Of a DNA stretch of 9,387 nucleotides, positions 1 through 5,891 are shown one piece after another. Every line of letters begins with the position of its first letter. Positions within the stretch are counted from its first letter, which is position 1. This DNA comes from Actinomycetota bacterium (GTDB lineage: Bacteria; Actinomycetota; CADDZG01; WHSQ01). The notes beneath the pieces are model-generated. The model worked only from the letters and a program-made list of their open reading frames with translations. It was not told where the DNA came from and did no database searches. The position numbers and the translations under genes are program-made. The DNA lies in contig JACDBF010000403.1 of NCBI GenBank assembly GCA_013695055.1, positions 1-9,387 on the forward strand, written 5' to 3'.

Positions 1-2
1 GC

Positions 3-236
3 GTTGTCCTGGTCGCCGTCCAGACCGGCACCGTCACGCACTATGACCAACGGTGTAACAAGGAGGTCTACCGGGCCGGTGACGCTTTCGTCGAGAGCAC
101 CAATAGAACTGGTCTGGTGCGAAACAACAGCAGCGTCGAGGCCGTTCTTCAAGCTACCTTCCTGGTGCCGACGAATACTGCTGCGACCGGGCTTCGGATA
201 GACGACCCTCAGCCGGAGCACTGCTCGGCCGAGTAG
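3..236 (+). CDS. Cupin-domain protein, C-terminal part (5' end outside window)
   Basis: Reading from base 3 gives 77 codons open from the left edge to a TAG at 234-236, with no start codon, so the gene begins upstream. The visible protein starts VVLVAVQTGTVTHYDQ and continues with KEVYRAGDAFVES and a RNNSSVEAVLQATFLVP stretch. This is the alternating strand-and-glycine pattern of a small cupin beta barrel: the 'GTVT' turn, then the 'AGDAFV' turn, then a final strand pair. It ends in a short Pro/Asp-rich tail with a Cys (IDDPQPEHCSAE), a tail style common in small secreted or cytosolic actinobacterial cupins. The metal-binding His cluster of the first cupin motif would lie upstream and cannot be judged. 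Function and ligand are unknown. A strong hairpin follows 29 bases after the stop. The other frames here lack protein-like composition. Confidence 0.75.
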   Translation, partial: VVLVAVQTGTVTHYDQRCNKEVYRAGDAFVESTNRTGLVRNNSSVEAVLQATFLVPTNTAATGLRIDDPQPEHCSAE

Positions 237-265
237 CTCGGAGTCACCGAGACAAAGGGGAATTG

Positions 266-294
266 GGTAGGGCTGGGGTTGACCCAGCCCTACC
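266..294 (+). terminator. Strong hairpin after the cupin gene, probable terminator
   Basis: A perfect 12-bp stem (GGTAGGGCTGGG, 266-277, pairing with 283-294) encloses a 5-base loop. It lies 29 bases after the cupin stop codon, where a transcript end is expected. No run of T follows, so it is not a canonical intrinsic terminator. High-GC actinobacteria often use such T-poor hairpins, and the symmetry means it could act on either strand. Confidence 0.6.
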
Positions 295-931
295 TACACC
301 ACCTTGACATGCCCCTATTCCGGTGGAACGGGAGAGGTGGGCCACTGGAAGGTGCTGCAGCAGATGAGCGAGGGTTCCGGCCACGCGGAGGCCGCTGAGC
401 TAGCGCGCTGGGCAATCCCCATCCAGGAGCGGCCGGGATTGCCCCAGGTTCGGTTGACTCCTGAGGCAGTCCCTCCTACGGCCCGATCCAGTTGGCCAAC
501 ACTCGCAGTCACAGCGTCCACTCCTTGCTCGCGTGGTTACGGATGCTGCTCAAACCCCTGGCGCAAGAGCGACAGGTGCGCGAACAGAGCATGGAGGCGC
601 CCAGTCCCCTCACCCCTGGCCATCGGCGAGGCGATGAGATCGACGTTCTCACCAACCTTCTCGAGGAGATCGGATGGCAATGGGAAGACCCACCTAACGT
701 CCATGCGCTCGGGATCTCTGGACACCGAGCATATTGCCCGGCTACGACGATTCCCTCCCACATCGGTTCCGCATGATCCGACTGCGGACTCCTCGCACTC
801 GCTTCTTTGTCTCGTCTAAGGCTTCTGCCCTAACTACGAGCCCATGCCGCAAGACTCATCGGACTTGCCACGCCGGGTCATCTTCGCGATGAGTTTCGCC
901 CCGCGGCCCGGTCTCTATTGGGGAAACACCG
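295..931. other. About 640 bases without a convincing gene; possible decayed coding sequence
   Basis: No frame on either strand gives a protein with a good start, a ribosome site and normal composition throughout. Two pieces look more protein-like than the rest. The frame starting at TTG 304 has a helical-looking stretch (HWKVLQQMSEGSGHAEAAELARWAIPIQER written in two parts: HWKVLQQMSEGSGHAEA, then AELARWAIPIQER) and then degrades. A second frame, about 492-700, reads LLAWLRMLLKPLAQERQVRE and later EIDVLTNLLEEIGWQW. These could be remnants of a helical gene (a ferritin-like fold comes to mind for the first) broken by indels, but no family was firmly recognised. The last hundred bases are the likely leader of the STAS gene. 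Confidence 0.35.
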
Positions 932-946
932 AAAGGAGAATCCGCG

Positions 947-1381
947 GTGGCTACTACCGGAGAGTCGCCGACGACGTCAGTGCATGCGCCGCATCCGGCG
1001 GGCGAGCCGAGCTCGATCCTGTTGACCATGAGCAGGCGGGTCGATCGCGCCGATATCCAGGTCCTCTGCGAGCGTCTGAGCGCGCGGTTGGACGCCGGCG
1101 ACGCTGATCTGGTCGTGTGCGATATGCGCGCCCTGGTTGGCCCCGATGCCGTCGCCGTCGATACCGTAGCCCGGCTCCAGCTCACCGCTCGACGGTTGGG
1201 ACGCCGCGTCAGGCTCCGCAATGTCTCACTCGAGCTTCAGGAGCTGCTCGCATTCGTCGGGTTGTGCGACGTTGTGCCGCCTTGTGACGCGTTAGCCCTC
1301 CAGCCGAGCGGGAAGGTCAAAGAGGGGGAACAAGCTGGCGGTGTCGAGGAAAAAGCTGATTCCGGCGATCCGGCCGTCTGA
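947..1381 (+). CDS. STAS-domain protein, possible anti-sigma antagonist-like regulator
   Basis: A 144-residue protein starting at GTG 947, chosen because AAAGGAG (932-938) lies 8 bases upstream. Residues about 22-112 fit a STAS fold. A first strand (SSILLTMSRRVDRADI) leads into helix CERLSARLDAG, then strand DLVVCDMRAL, then an Asp/Val-rich helix with ARLQLTARRLGRRVRLRN, and last the segment LQELLAFVGLCDVV, which is the usual closing helix. STAS proteins of this kind bind anti-sigma kinases or act as small switch modules. The phosphorylatable Ser of classic SpoIIAA-type proteins, just after the conserved Asp (D59), is not present (DMRAL), so phospho-switching at that position is unlikely. Residues 116-144 are a charged tail encoded opposite the end of the ECF sigma gene, a 90-base tail-to-tail overlap. 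A link to that sigma factor is suggested only by position. Confidence 0.82.
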   Translation: MATTGESPTTSVHAPHPAGEPSSILLTMSRRVDRADIQVLCERLSARLDAGDADLVVCDMRALVGPDAVAVDTVARLQLTARRLGRRVRLRNVSLELQELLAFVGLCDVVPPCDALALQPSGKVKEGEQAGGVEEKADSGDPAV

Positions 1382-2302
1382 GATCTCGAGGACCTGGAGA
1401 GACCACGATTCTAAGCCGCCGTCACCCGCCGGTTTGTACTGACCGAATGCCGGCGAACCGTTCGCGACGGTCGGAACCAAGCGCGAGCTCTTACAGCCGA
1501 TGCCCTGACCGAGACACCACTTGCGGATGTCGAGGTGGGTCTTAAGCCACAGGTCGTAGGGCGGCATCGACCAGGTGGCGTCCTGATGAAGGAGCAAGAC
1601 GAGCGAGTCCATGTCGTATCGCTCGAAAGCGTCAACGTAACGGGCCAAGAGCGCTCGCTGCTCGTCGTCCTCTGGTTCGACCACATCGGTAGAGGTGACG
1701 TCGCTGGACGCAAGCGCCGCGCGCGCGCGTTGGAGCGCGCTGTTGACCGACTGAACGGTGGTATCGAGCAGCTCGGCGACTTCGGTCGCCTGCCATTGCA
1801 GGACCTCGCGCAGGATCAGCACCGCTCGCTGCTTGGGCGGAAGGTGCTGCAGAGCAGCGACGAAGGCAAGGCGGATCGTCTCCCGCTCGACCGTCAGCTC
1901 GGCCGGATCGCTCTCCGCCTGGAGGACGCGGCCGTCGGGAATGGGCTGGAGCCACCTCTCGGCCGGCAGCGCATCGGGCAGAGGTGTGTCCGCGCTTTGA
2001 GGGGACGCGAGATCCATGGGGCGCGCCCGACGCTCTCTTCCCTTCAGCATGTCGAGGCACACGTTGGTCGCGATGCGATAGAGCCACGAGCGAACCGCCG
2101 CGCGGCCCTCGAAGCGATCGAAGCCACGCCACGCCCGCACCAGGGTCTCCTGTACGGCGTCCTCCGCCTCGAACGCCGACCCCAGCATCCGATAGGAGTA
2201 GGCGGTCAGCTCCGCCCGATGTTGCTCCAGATGCGGCTCAAGCTTCTCGGACCCGGCCGGCGCGGTGGTGGCTGACTGCTCGGTTGCTGCAAGGTCGGTC
2301 AT
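1292..2302 (-). CDS. ECF RNA polymerase sigma factor with SnoaL-like C-terminal domain (SigG/SigX5 type)
   Basis: Directs RNA polymerase to a specific promoter set. From ATG 2302 it has 336 residues. Sigma region 2 spans about 22-92, with the GSAFEAEDAVQETLVRAWRG and RSWLYRIATNVCLDML signatures. Region 4 spans about 140-197 (LQHLPPKQRAVLILREVL, then the helix-turn-helix EVAELLDTTVQSVNSALQRAR). The linker with WLQPIPD is typical of the SigX5/SigG group. Residues about 215-330 form a SnoaL/NTF2-like domain (LLARYVDAFERYDMDSLV, DATWSMPPYDLWL). In this ECF class that domain replaces a separate anti-sigma factor and tunes activity, so no anti-sigma gene is expected. An in-frame TTG at 2320 would add six residues, but neither start has a clear ribosome site and the ATG is preferred. 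The gene diverges from the MFS exporter gene, which could be a target; this is inference. The 3' end overlaps the STAS gene. Confidence 0.93.
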   Translation of the reverse strand: MTDLAATEQSATTAPAGSEKLEPHLEQHRAELTAYSYRMLGSAFEAEDAVQETLVRAWRGFDRFEGRAAVRSWLYRIATNVCLDMLKGRERRARPMDLASPQSADTPLPDALPAERWLQPIPDGRVLQAESDPAELTVERETIRLAFVAALQHLPPKQRAVLILREVLQWQATEVAELLDTTVQSVNSALQRARAALASSDVTSTDVVEPEDDEQRALLARYVDAFERYDMDSLVLLLHQDATWSMPPYDLWLKTHLDIRKWCLGQGIGCKSSRLVPTVANGSPAFGQYKPAGDGGLESWSLQVLEISDGRIAGISFFLDTASLFPLFDLPARLEG

Positions 2303-2395
2303 CTCAGCACAATATGACAATCTTCGGCCCCGAACTCATCGCGACCCGACCGATGAATCTCGGCGGTCCCGGCGGTCGGAACAACAGAGATCGAC
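2303..2395. promoter_or_regulatory. Divergent control region between sigma gene and MFS exporter
   Basis: About 100 bases separate the two divergent starts. An 8-bp direct repeat CGGCGGTC occurs at 2361-2368 and 2370-2377, and a 6-bp inverted pair CCGACC/GGTCGG lies at 2346-2351 and 2374-2379. Either could be a regulator site, but both are short in GC-rich DNA. No confident -35/-10 pair was found for either direction. Confidence 0.3.
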
Positions 2396-2408
2396 AAGAG
2401 GAGGTCAA

Positions 2409-4035
2409 ATGCAGCTCGAGAACGAGAACGTGGTCGGGCCCCGGGCCGGCCGCAAGGAGTGGATAGGGCTCGCCGTGATCGCCATCGCCTGCTTGCTCTA
2501 CGTCATGGACCTGTCGGTCCTGTACCTGGCGGTGCCGTCGCTAACACAGGACCTCGAGCCCTCTAGCTCGCAGCTCCTGTGGATCACCGACATCTACGGC
2601 TTCATGGTCGCCGGGTTCTTGATCACGATGGGAACTCTTGGGGATCGCGTCGGGCGCCGCCGGGTGCTGTTGTTTGGCGCCGCTGCTTTCGGTGCCGCCT
2701 CCATGCTGGCCGCCTTCTCTCCCTCCGCCGAGATGCTGATCGCATCGCGCGCGCTGCTCGGGGTCGCCGGGGCGACCGTGGCGCCGTCAACGCTGTCTTT
2801 GATCCGCAACATGTTCTTGGATCCGCAGCAGCGCACGACCGCTATCGGAGTGTGGGGAACGAGCTTTGCGGCGGGCGGCGCGGTCGGCCCGCTGGTTGGC
2901 GGGATCTTGCTGGAGCGCTTCTGGTGGGGCTCGGTATTCCTGATCAACGTGCCCGTCATGGCGCTACTGCTCATTCTGGGGCCGAGGTTGTTGCCCGAAT
3001 TCCGGAATCCCGAGGCGGGCCGGCTGGACCTGACCAGCGCAGCCATGTCGCTCAGCGCGGTGCTGGGGGTTATCTACGGGCTCAAGCAGATCGCCCAGGA
3101 CGGGTTTGGATGGCTGCCGGTGATGGCTATCGCGGCGGGACTCGCCTTCGGGGTTGCGTTCGTACGCAGGCAGACGAGGCTGGCGGACCCGTTGATCGAC
3201 ATCCGGTTCTTCCGGGTACCGGCCTTCAGCGTGTCCGTAGCCACGAACGCGCTCGCTGGCTTCATCGCGTTCGGAACCTTTCTCTACATCGCGCAGTACC
3301 TGCAATCGGTGCTCGGGCTGTCGCCGTGGCACGCGGCGCTGTGGTCGCTGCCGTCGTCCATAGGAGTCGTCGCCGGCTCCATGCTGGCCCCCGCGATCCT
3401 GCGGGGAGTTCGCCCGGCACTCGCGGCCGCCGGGGGCCTTGGACTCGTGGCGCTGGGGCCTCGGGATCCTCACCCAAGTCGAGGGTGCAGATGGGCTTGC
3501 GGTTCTCGTGTCCGGATCCGTCGTCTTCTCCCTGGGACTCGGCCCCCTGTTCGTCCTGACCACCGACCTGATCGTGGGAAGTGCGCCGCCCGAGCGGGCC
3601 GGGGCGGCCTCGGCGATCTCCGAAACGGGGGCCGAGCTGGGCGGGGCGCTCGGTATCGCGATCCTCGGAAGCATCGGCGCGGCCATATACCGCAGCAGAC
3701 TGATCAATGCCGTCCCCGATGCGGTGCCCCGGGCGGCCGCCGACGCGGCGCGCGACACCATCGGAGGGGCGCTGTCGGCGGCCCAGCAGCTCCCGGGCCG
3801 AGTCGGTCAAGGGTTGGCCGGGGCAGCACGTGACGCGTTCACACAAGGACTGCACATATCGGCAGGAATCGGGGCGGCCATCGCGCTGGGGACTGCCATT
3901 CTCGTTGTGATCTTGCTCCGCGATGTAAGGATCGGCTCGGAGCCCACGGGCGAAGCCGCCCTCGAGACCGATGGAGCTGCGGGAACGCGCTCGGGCGCCG
4001 ACAAGGTTCTCGAACCCGCTTGGGGGGAATGTTGA
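2409..4035 (+). pseudogene. MFS drug exporter, DHA2 (14-helix, EmrB/QacA/SmvA-like) family, frameshifted
   Basis: Proton-driven inner-membrane multidrug exporter family. ATG 2409 is preceded by AGAGGAGG at about 2396-2403. The first frame encodes residues 1-350 with clear family motifs. Motif D1 is near 32-45 (VMDLSVLYLAVPSL), motif A at 75-85 (GTLGDRVGRRR), motif B at 114-128 (RALLGVAGATVAPST) and the antiporter motif C around 156-165 (GGAVGPLVGG). At G-run 3455-3458 the frame breaks: the protein continues smoothly only in the +1 frame (ALG, then GLGILTQVEGADG) to TGA 4033-4035. Removing one G restores a 541-residue protein with its last helices intact, the normal DHA2 length. If the shift is real, the first frame runs on to 3833 with an Arg/Gly-rich tail and loses the final helices, so the exporter would probably not work. 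A homopolymer sequencing error is equally possible. Confidence 0.88.
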
Positions 4036-4114
4036 GGAACGGGGCCGGGCCGAGATCCGGGATGATAGGCACAAGAGGATGCTCATGATCGCCGGCGAGA
4101 GAAAGGAACAGTAA

Positions 4115-4459
4115 ATGCCACACCCCGTCACGCATTTCGAGATCGTGCACAAGGATGCGAAGCAATTGCAGTCATTCTACTCGGACATCTTCGGCTGGAA
4201 GATCGACGCCAACAACCCGATGGAGTACGGAACCGTCGACACCGGTGAGGGAATCGGAGGCGGCATCGGGCAGGCGCCCGACTCGTACGCAGGACACATC
4301 ACGTTCTACATTCAGGTAGAAGACCCGAAGGCCACGCTGGAACAGATCGAGAAGGCCGGCGGAAAGACCATGATGCCGCCGGACGACGTTCCGGGGGGGC
4401 CGACGATCGCTCAATTCCAGGATCCCTCGGGGAACGTGGTGGGGTTAGTCAAGGCGTAA
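4115..4459 (+). CDS. VOC-family (glyoxalase/bleomycin-resistance fold) protein
   Basis: A 114-residue single VOC module starting at ATG 4115, with GAAAGGA at 4101-4107 seven bases upstream. It opens with PVTHFEIVHKDAKQLQSFYS and DIFGWKI, the typical first beta-alpha-beta unit with 'FY..lFGW'. The second half starts GHITFYIQVEDPKATLEQIE and closes with DPSGNVVGL. Candidate metal ligands H7 and H61 sit at the expected strand positions. The last strand has VVGL where many family enzymes carry a Glu ligand (iEl), so catalysis is uncertain. Small proteins of this subtype are usually annotated only as VOC family, and no substrate can be assigned. It lies 79 bases after the broken MFS gene on the same strand and might share its transcript. 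Confidence 0.9.
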   Translation: MPHPVTHFEIVHKDAKQLQSFYSDIFGWKIDANNPMEYGTVDTGEGIGGGIGQAPDSYAGHITFYIQVEDPKATLEQIEKAGGKTMMPPDDVPGGPTIAQFQDPSGNVVGLVKA

Positions 4460-4485
4460 AGCGGCCCGCACACACTCTCAGGCGC

Positions 4486-4531
4486 TGCGTCGGACTACGT
4501 TGCCTCTCTTATCGCGACGTAGTTCGACGCA
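4486..4531. terminator. 15-bp inverted repeat between convergent genes, possible bidirectional terminator
   Basis: The arm 4486-4500 (TGCGTCGGACTACGT) pairs with 4517-4531 around a 16-base loop. One position is G-T, which still pairs as G-U in RNA. It lies 26 bases after the VOC stop, and the next gene to the right ends facing it. That position fits a shared terminator, although no T-run follows on either strand. Confidence 0.45.
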
Positions 4532-4557
4532 CGCGCGCGTGGCGCACTCGTCCGCTT

Positions 4558-4594
4558 GGTAGCAATGATCGGGCGCCTGTTCGAAAGCATCGAG
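4558..4594. repeat. 37-bp direct repeat, copy 1
   Basis: Begins GGTAGCAATGATCGG and ends GAAAGCATCGAG. It is identical base for base to 4631-4667, and the two starts are 73 bases apart. Flanks differ on both sides. It lies in the gap between the VOC gene and the PIN toxin gene. Confidence 0.9.
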
Positions 4595-4630
4595 CCCTCG
4601 CCGGCCTCAGCTTGACGACGAGATCATCTA

Positions 4631-4667
4631 GGTAGCAATGATCGGGCGCCTGTTCGAAAGCATCGAG
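4631..4667. repeat. 37-bp direct repeat, copy 2
   Basis: Exact second copy of 4558-4594, ending 33 bases before the stop codon of the PIN toxin gene. The 36 bases between the copies show no recognisable feature. Two copies only, so this is not a CRISPR array. No transposase or integrase lies nearby. Confidence 0.9.
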
Positions 4668-4700
4668 GGCTTGGCTGAACGTTCCAAATCGTCGCTCCGT

Positions 4701-5126
4701 TCATATGGACGTAGCTACCTGATCGAGCGCCTCCCGCGGCCCGACGATAGCGAAGCCCCGAACCTGCACTTCTTCGAAATGCTTGTCTCGGGTCACCAGC
4801 AAGTCGGCGCTCGAAGCGAGCGTGAGGGCGACCAGATAATCGTCTTTCGGATCGTCGGGAACGACGCGAGGGGGATCTCGAGGATCATCGGCTAGGAGCG
4901 CCTCTTCGGCAAGCTGTTTCGCAAAGCCTTCCGCGTCGTCGCGAGCTACTCGGTATCTGCCCGCGATACGCGGAGACAGAAGCGCTTTGCGGACTTCGAA
5001 GATCAGTTGGGGACAGACGACTAGCTCGAACGCGCCTTGCCCCCAGACATCCAGAAGCTGCGAGGTCGCTCCCTGGAAAGTAAGAACTCCAGCGATCAAG
5101 CAGTCTGCGTCGACCACCAAGCTCAA
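4701..5126 (-). CDS. PIN-domain toxin of a type II toxin-antitoxin pair
   Basis: A 141-residue PIN-fold protein, probably a Mg-dependent RNase, of the 'putative toxin component, PIN family' (PIN_3-like) type rather than classic short VapC. The opening VVDADCLIAG supplies D6. QLIFEVRKALLSPRIA supplies E44 and contains the 'ev...L.r.' pattern typical of this group. DDPKDDYLVALTLASSADLL supplies D95/D96, and LLVTRDKHF supplies D114. Together these give the acidic cluster that binds metal. The start is TTG at 5126, with a GTG three codons later as an alternative; no strong ribosome site is visible. It lies 11 bases after the antitoxin stop, so the two are almost certainly cotranscribed and translationally coupled. 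Full length, with no sign of damage. Confidence 0.85.
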   Translation of the reverse strand: MSLVVDADCLIAGVLTFQGATSQLLDVWGQGAFELVVCPQLIFEVRKALLSPRIAGRYRVARDDAEGFAKQLAEEALLADDPRDPPRVVPDDPKDDYLVALTLASSADLLVTRDKHFEEVQVRGFAIVGPREALDQVATSI

Positions 5127-5137
5127 CGGCGACCGAT

Positions 5138-5368
5138 TCAGCGCCGCCCGGCCTCCGATCGGATCTCGTGGACCACCTCCGAAGCAATCCCGAGGGCTTC
5201 GTTCTCATCCCCGTTGGCCACTGCTCGGATCCTGCCGACTGCCCCCAAGCCCTCACGGAGAGCCTCCTCCAATATGTCGGATTGGGTCCGTCCCGTGCGA
5301 GCAGCCCGAACTCGAACCTGGCGCATCAATCCTTCGTCTAAGGAAAGTGTCGTCTTCACCCGTCCCAT
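5138..5368 (-). CDS. Ribbon-helix-helix (CopG/Arc-like) antitoxin
   Basis: A 76-residue partner of the PIN toxin, encoded just upstream of it. The N-terminal ribbon VKTTLSLDEGLM, helix MRQVRVRAARTG, turn and helix QSDILEEALREGL (residues about 4-42) form the ribbon-helix-helix DNA-binding dimer unit. The strand KTTLSL is the DNA-contacting ribbon. The remainder (about 43-76, acidic with ENEALGIASEVVHEI) should wrap the toxin. ATG 5368 is used. Such antitoxins repress their own operon, and three 8-bp repeats covering this start codon (5363-5386) are the obvious candidate sites. Confidence 0.85.
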   Translation of the reverse strand: MGRVKTTLSLDEGLMRQVRVRAARTGRTQSDILEEALREGLGAVGRIRAVANGDENEALGIASEVVHEIRSEAGRR

Positions 5369-5386
5369 ACATCCATATTCCCATAT
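5363..5386 (-). promoter_or_regulatory. Three 8-bp repeats, candidate antitoxin operator
   Basis: On the plus strand the units are TCCCATAC, ATCCATAT and TCCCATAT, with the core CCATA recurring at exactly 8-base steps (5365, 5373, 5381). They cover the antitoxin start codon (5366-5368) and its leader. Ribbon-helix-helix dimers commonly bind short tandem half-sites on one DNA face, so this fits autorepression of the toxin-antitoxin operon. The assignment is inference from spacing and position. Confidence 0.5.
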
Positions 5387-5402
5387 AACCTTCTAGCCCG
5401 CA

Positions 5403-5417
5403 AGGGGCCAGGCCCCT
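5403..5417 (-). terminator. Short GC hairpin downstream of csoR, weak terminator candidate
   Basis: AGGGGC and GCCCCT pair around a CAG loop, and the symmetry extends to 7 bp around a single base. It lies between the csoR stop and the toxin-antitoxin start, both on the minus strand, so it could separate the two transcripts. There is no T-run, and the stem is short. Confidence 0.35.
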
Positions 5418-5459
5418 CTCAGTTGTCGTCACGGCATCTCCATCCAGGATCCTTGGCCG

Positions 5460-5729
5460 CTACGCTTTCACAAGACGTTCGATCGCTTCTGTGGCCTCTC
5501 GCACCATGTCCTTACCTTCCTCGGCCCCCTGCATCACGCAGTGCCGAATGTGGTCATCCAAGAGCCCGACCGCGACCTTCTTCAGGGCGTTGGAGGCCGC
5601 CGTGATTTGCGTCAGGATGTCTATGCAATAAGCATCGCTCTCGACCATCTTCTGGAGGCCTCGCACCTGTCCCTCGATCCGGCGCAGCCGAGCAAGCACA
5701 TCATCTTTGTCTGCGTAGTAACCCCTCAT
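5460..5729 (-). CDS. csoR: CsoR-family copper-sensing repressor
   Basis: An 89-residue all-helical repressor (DUF156/CsoR-RcnR family) that leaves DNA when it binds Cu(I). The Cu(I) ligands are present with exact family spacing: C35, H60 and C64 (AYCIDIL and DDHIRHCV). The second-shell Tyr next to the first Cys (Y34) and a Glu near the C-terminus (E81) also match M. tuberculosis CsoR. The helix-1 stretch VLARLRRIEGQVRGLQKMVE is the DNA-contact signature. ATG 5729 is chosen because AAAGGAG (5738-5744) lies 8 bases upstream. The frame stays open to 5924, but that extension is not protein-like and crosses the control region. It diverges from a copper ATPase gene, and the shared operator at 5840-5856 implies that it represses both that gene and itself. 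Confidence 0.95.
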   Translation of the reverse strand: MRGYYADKDDVLARLRRIEGQVRGLQKMVESDAYCIDILTQITAASNALKKVAVGLLDDHIRHCVMQGAEEGKDMVREATEAIERLVKA

Positions 5730-5764
5730 TCCGTTCGCTCCTTTCGTTCGACACCACCCCTCGA

Positions 5765-5817
5765 CCGCCGAGTGGGTGTCAGGTGGCGCATATCGCCATT
5801 CACCACCCACTCGGCGG
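5765..5817 (-). repeat. 14-bp perfect inverted repeat in the csoR leader
   Basis: The arm 5765-5778 (CCGCCGAGTGGGTG) pairs perfectly with 5804-5817. A smaller 5-bp stem (5784-5788 with 5794-5798) nests inside, around the loop CATAT. It lies between the predicted csoR promoter and the csoR ribosome site, so the csoR mRNA would carry a branched hairpin in its leader of about 100 bases. It could also be a second protein-binding site. Confidence 0.7.
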
Positions 5818-5828
5818 GAAATATGGGC

Positions 5829-5859
5829 TTGACATCTGTATACCCTAGGGGGGTATGGT
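5829..5859 (+). promoter_or_regulatory. Promoter of the copper ATPase operon
   Basis: A perfect -35 TTGACA (5829-5834) and a -10-like TATGGT (5854-5859) are separated by 19 bases, slightly longer than the usual 17. The CsoR-like operator fills the spacer and runs into the -10 box, which would block polymerase until copper releases the repressor. The predicted RNA start, about 5866, leaves a short leader before AAGGAGG at 5878-5884. Confidence 0.65.
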
Positions 5860-5866
5860 AAGTCAA
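5837..5866 (-). promoter_or_regulatory. Promoter of csoR, overlapping the ATPase promoter
   Basis: On the minus strand, -35 TTGACT (5866-5861) and -10 TATACA (5842-5837) are 18 bases apart. The two promoters lie on opposite strands over the same 40 bases and enclose the same operator, so they should compete with each other and respond together to copper. The csoR leader would be about 100 bases long. Confidence 0.55.
5840..5856. promoter_or_regulatory. CsoR-like operator
   Basis: ATACCC-TAGGG-GGGTAT is a perfect 6+6 inverted repeat with a 5-base centre. It matches the known style of CsoR sites, a C-run and a G-run flanked by TA/AT (TACCC...GGGTA). It sits between the -35 and -10 boxes of both divergent promoters and next to the csoR gene. 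Binding is inferred from this match. Confidence 0.8.
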
Positions 5867-5891
5867 TCCGGTAGCGCAAGGAGGCGACCGC

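Noticed and set aside
4..201. Open frame starting near the left edge
   Set aside because: The frame at base 3 gives a coherent cupin-like C-terminus, while this one is Ser/Arg/Pro-rich without pattern.
1535..2275. Long open frame on the plus strand opposite the sigma factor gene
   Set aside because: It is the mirror of a clearly real gene, rich in Arg/Leu/Gly with no domain pattern; high-GC DNA commonly leaves such frames open.
4558..4667. CRISPR array or transposon ends
   Set aside because: Only two direct copies, no Cas or transposase gene, and no terminal inverted repeats.
4638..4895. Plus-strand frame starting within the 37-bp repeat
   Set aside because: It runs opposite the PIN toxin gene, which has its full catalytic set, and it has no ribosome site.
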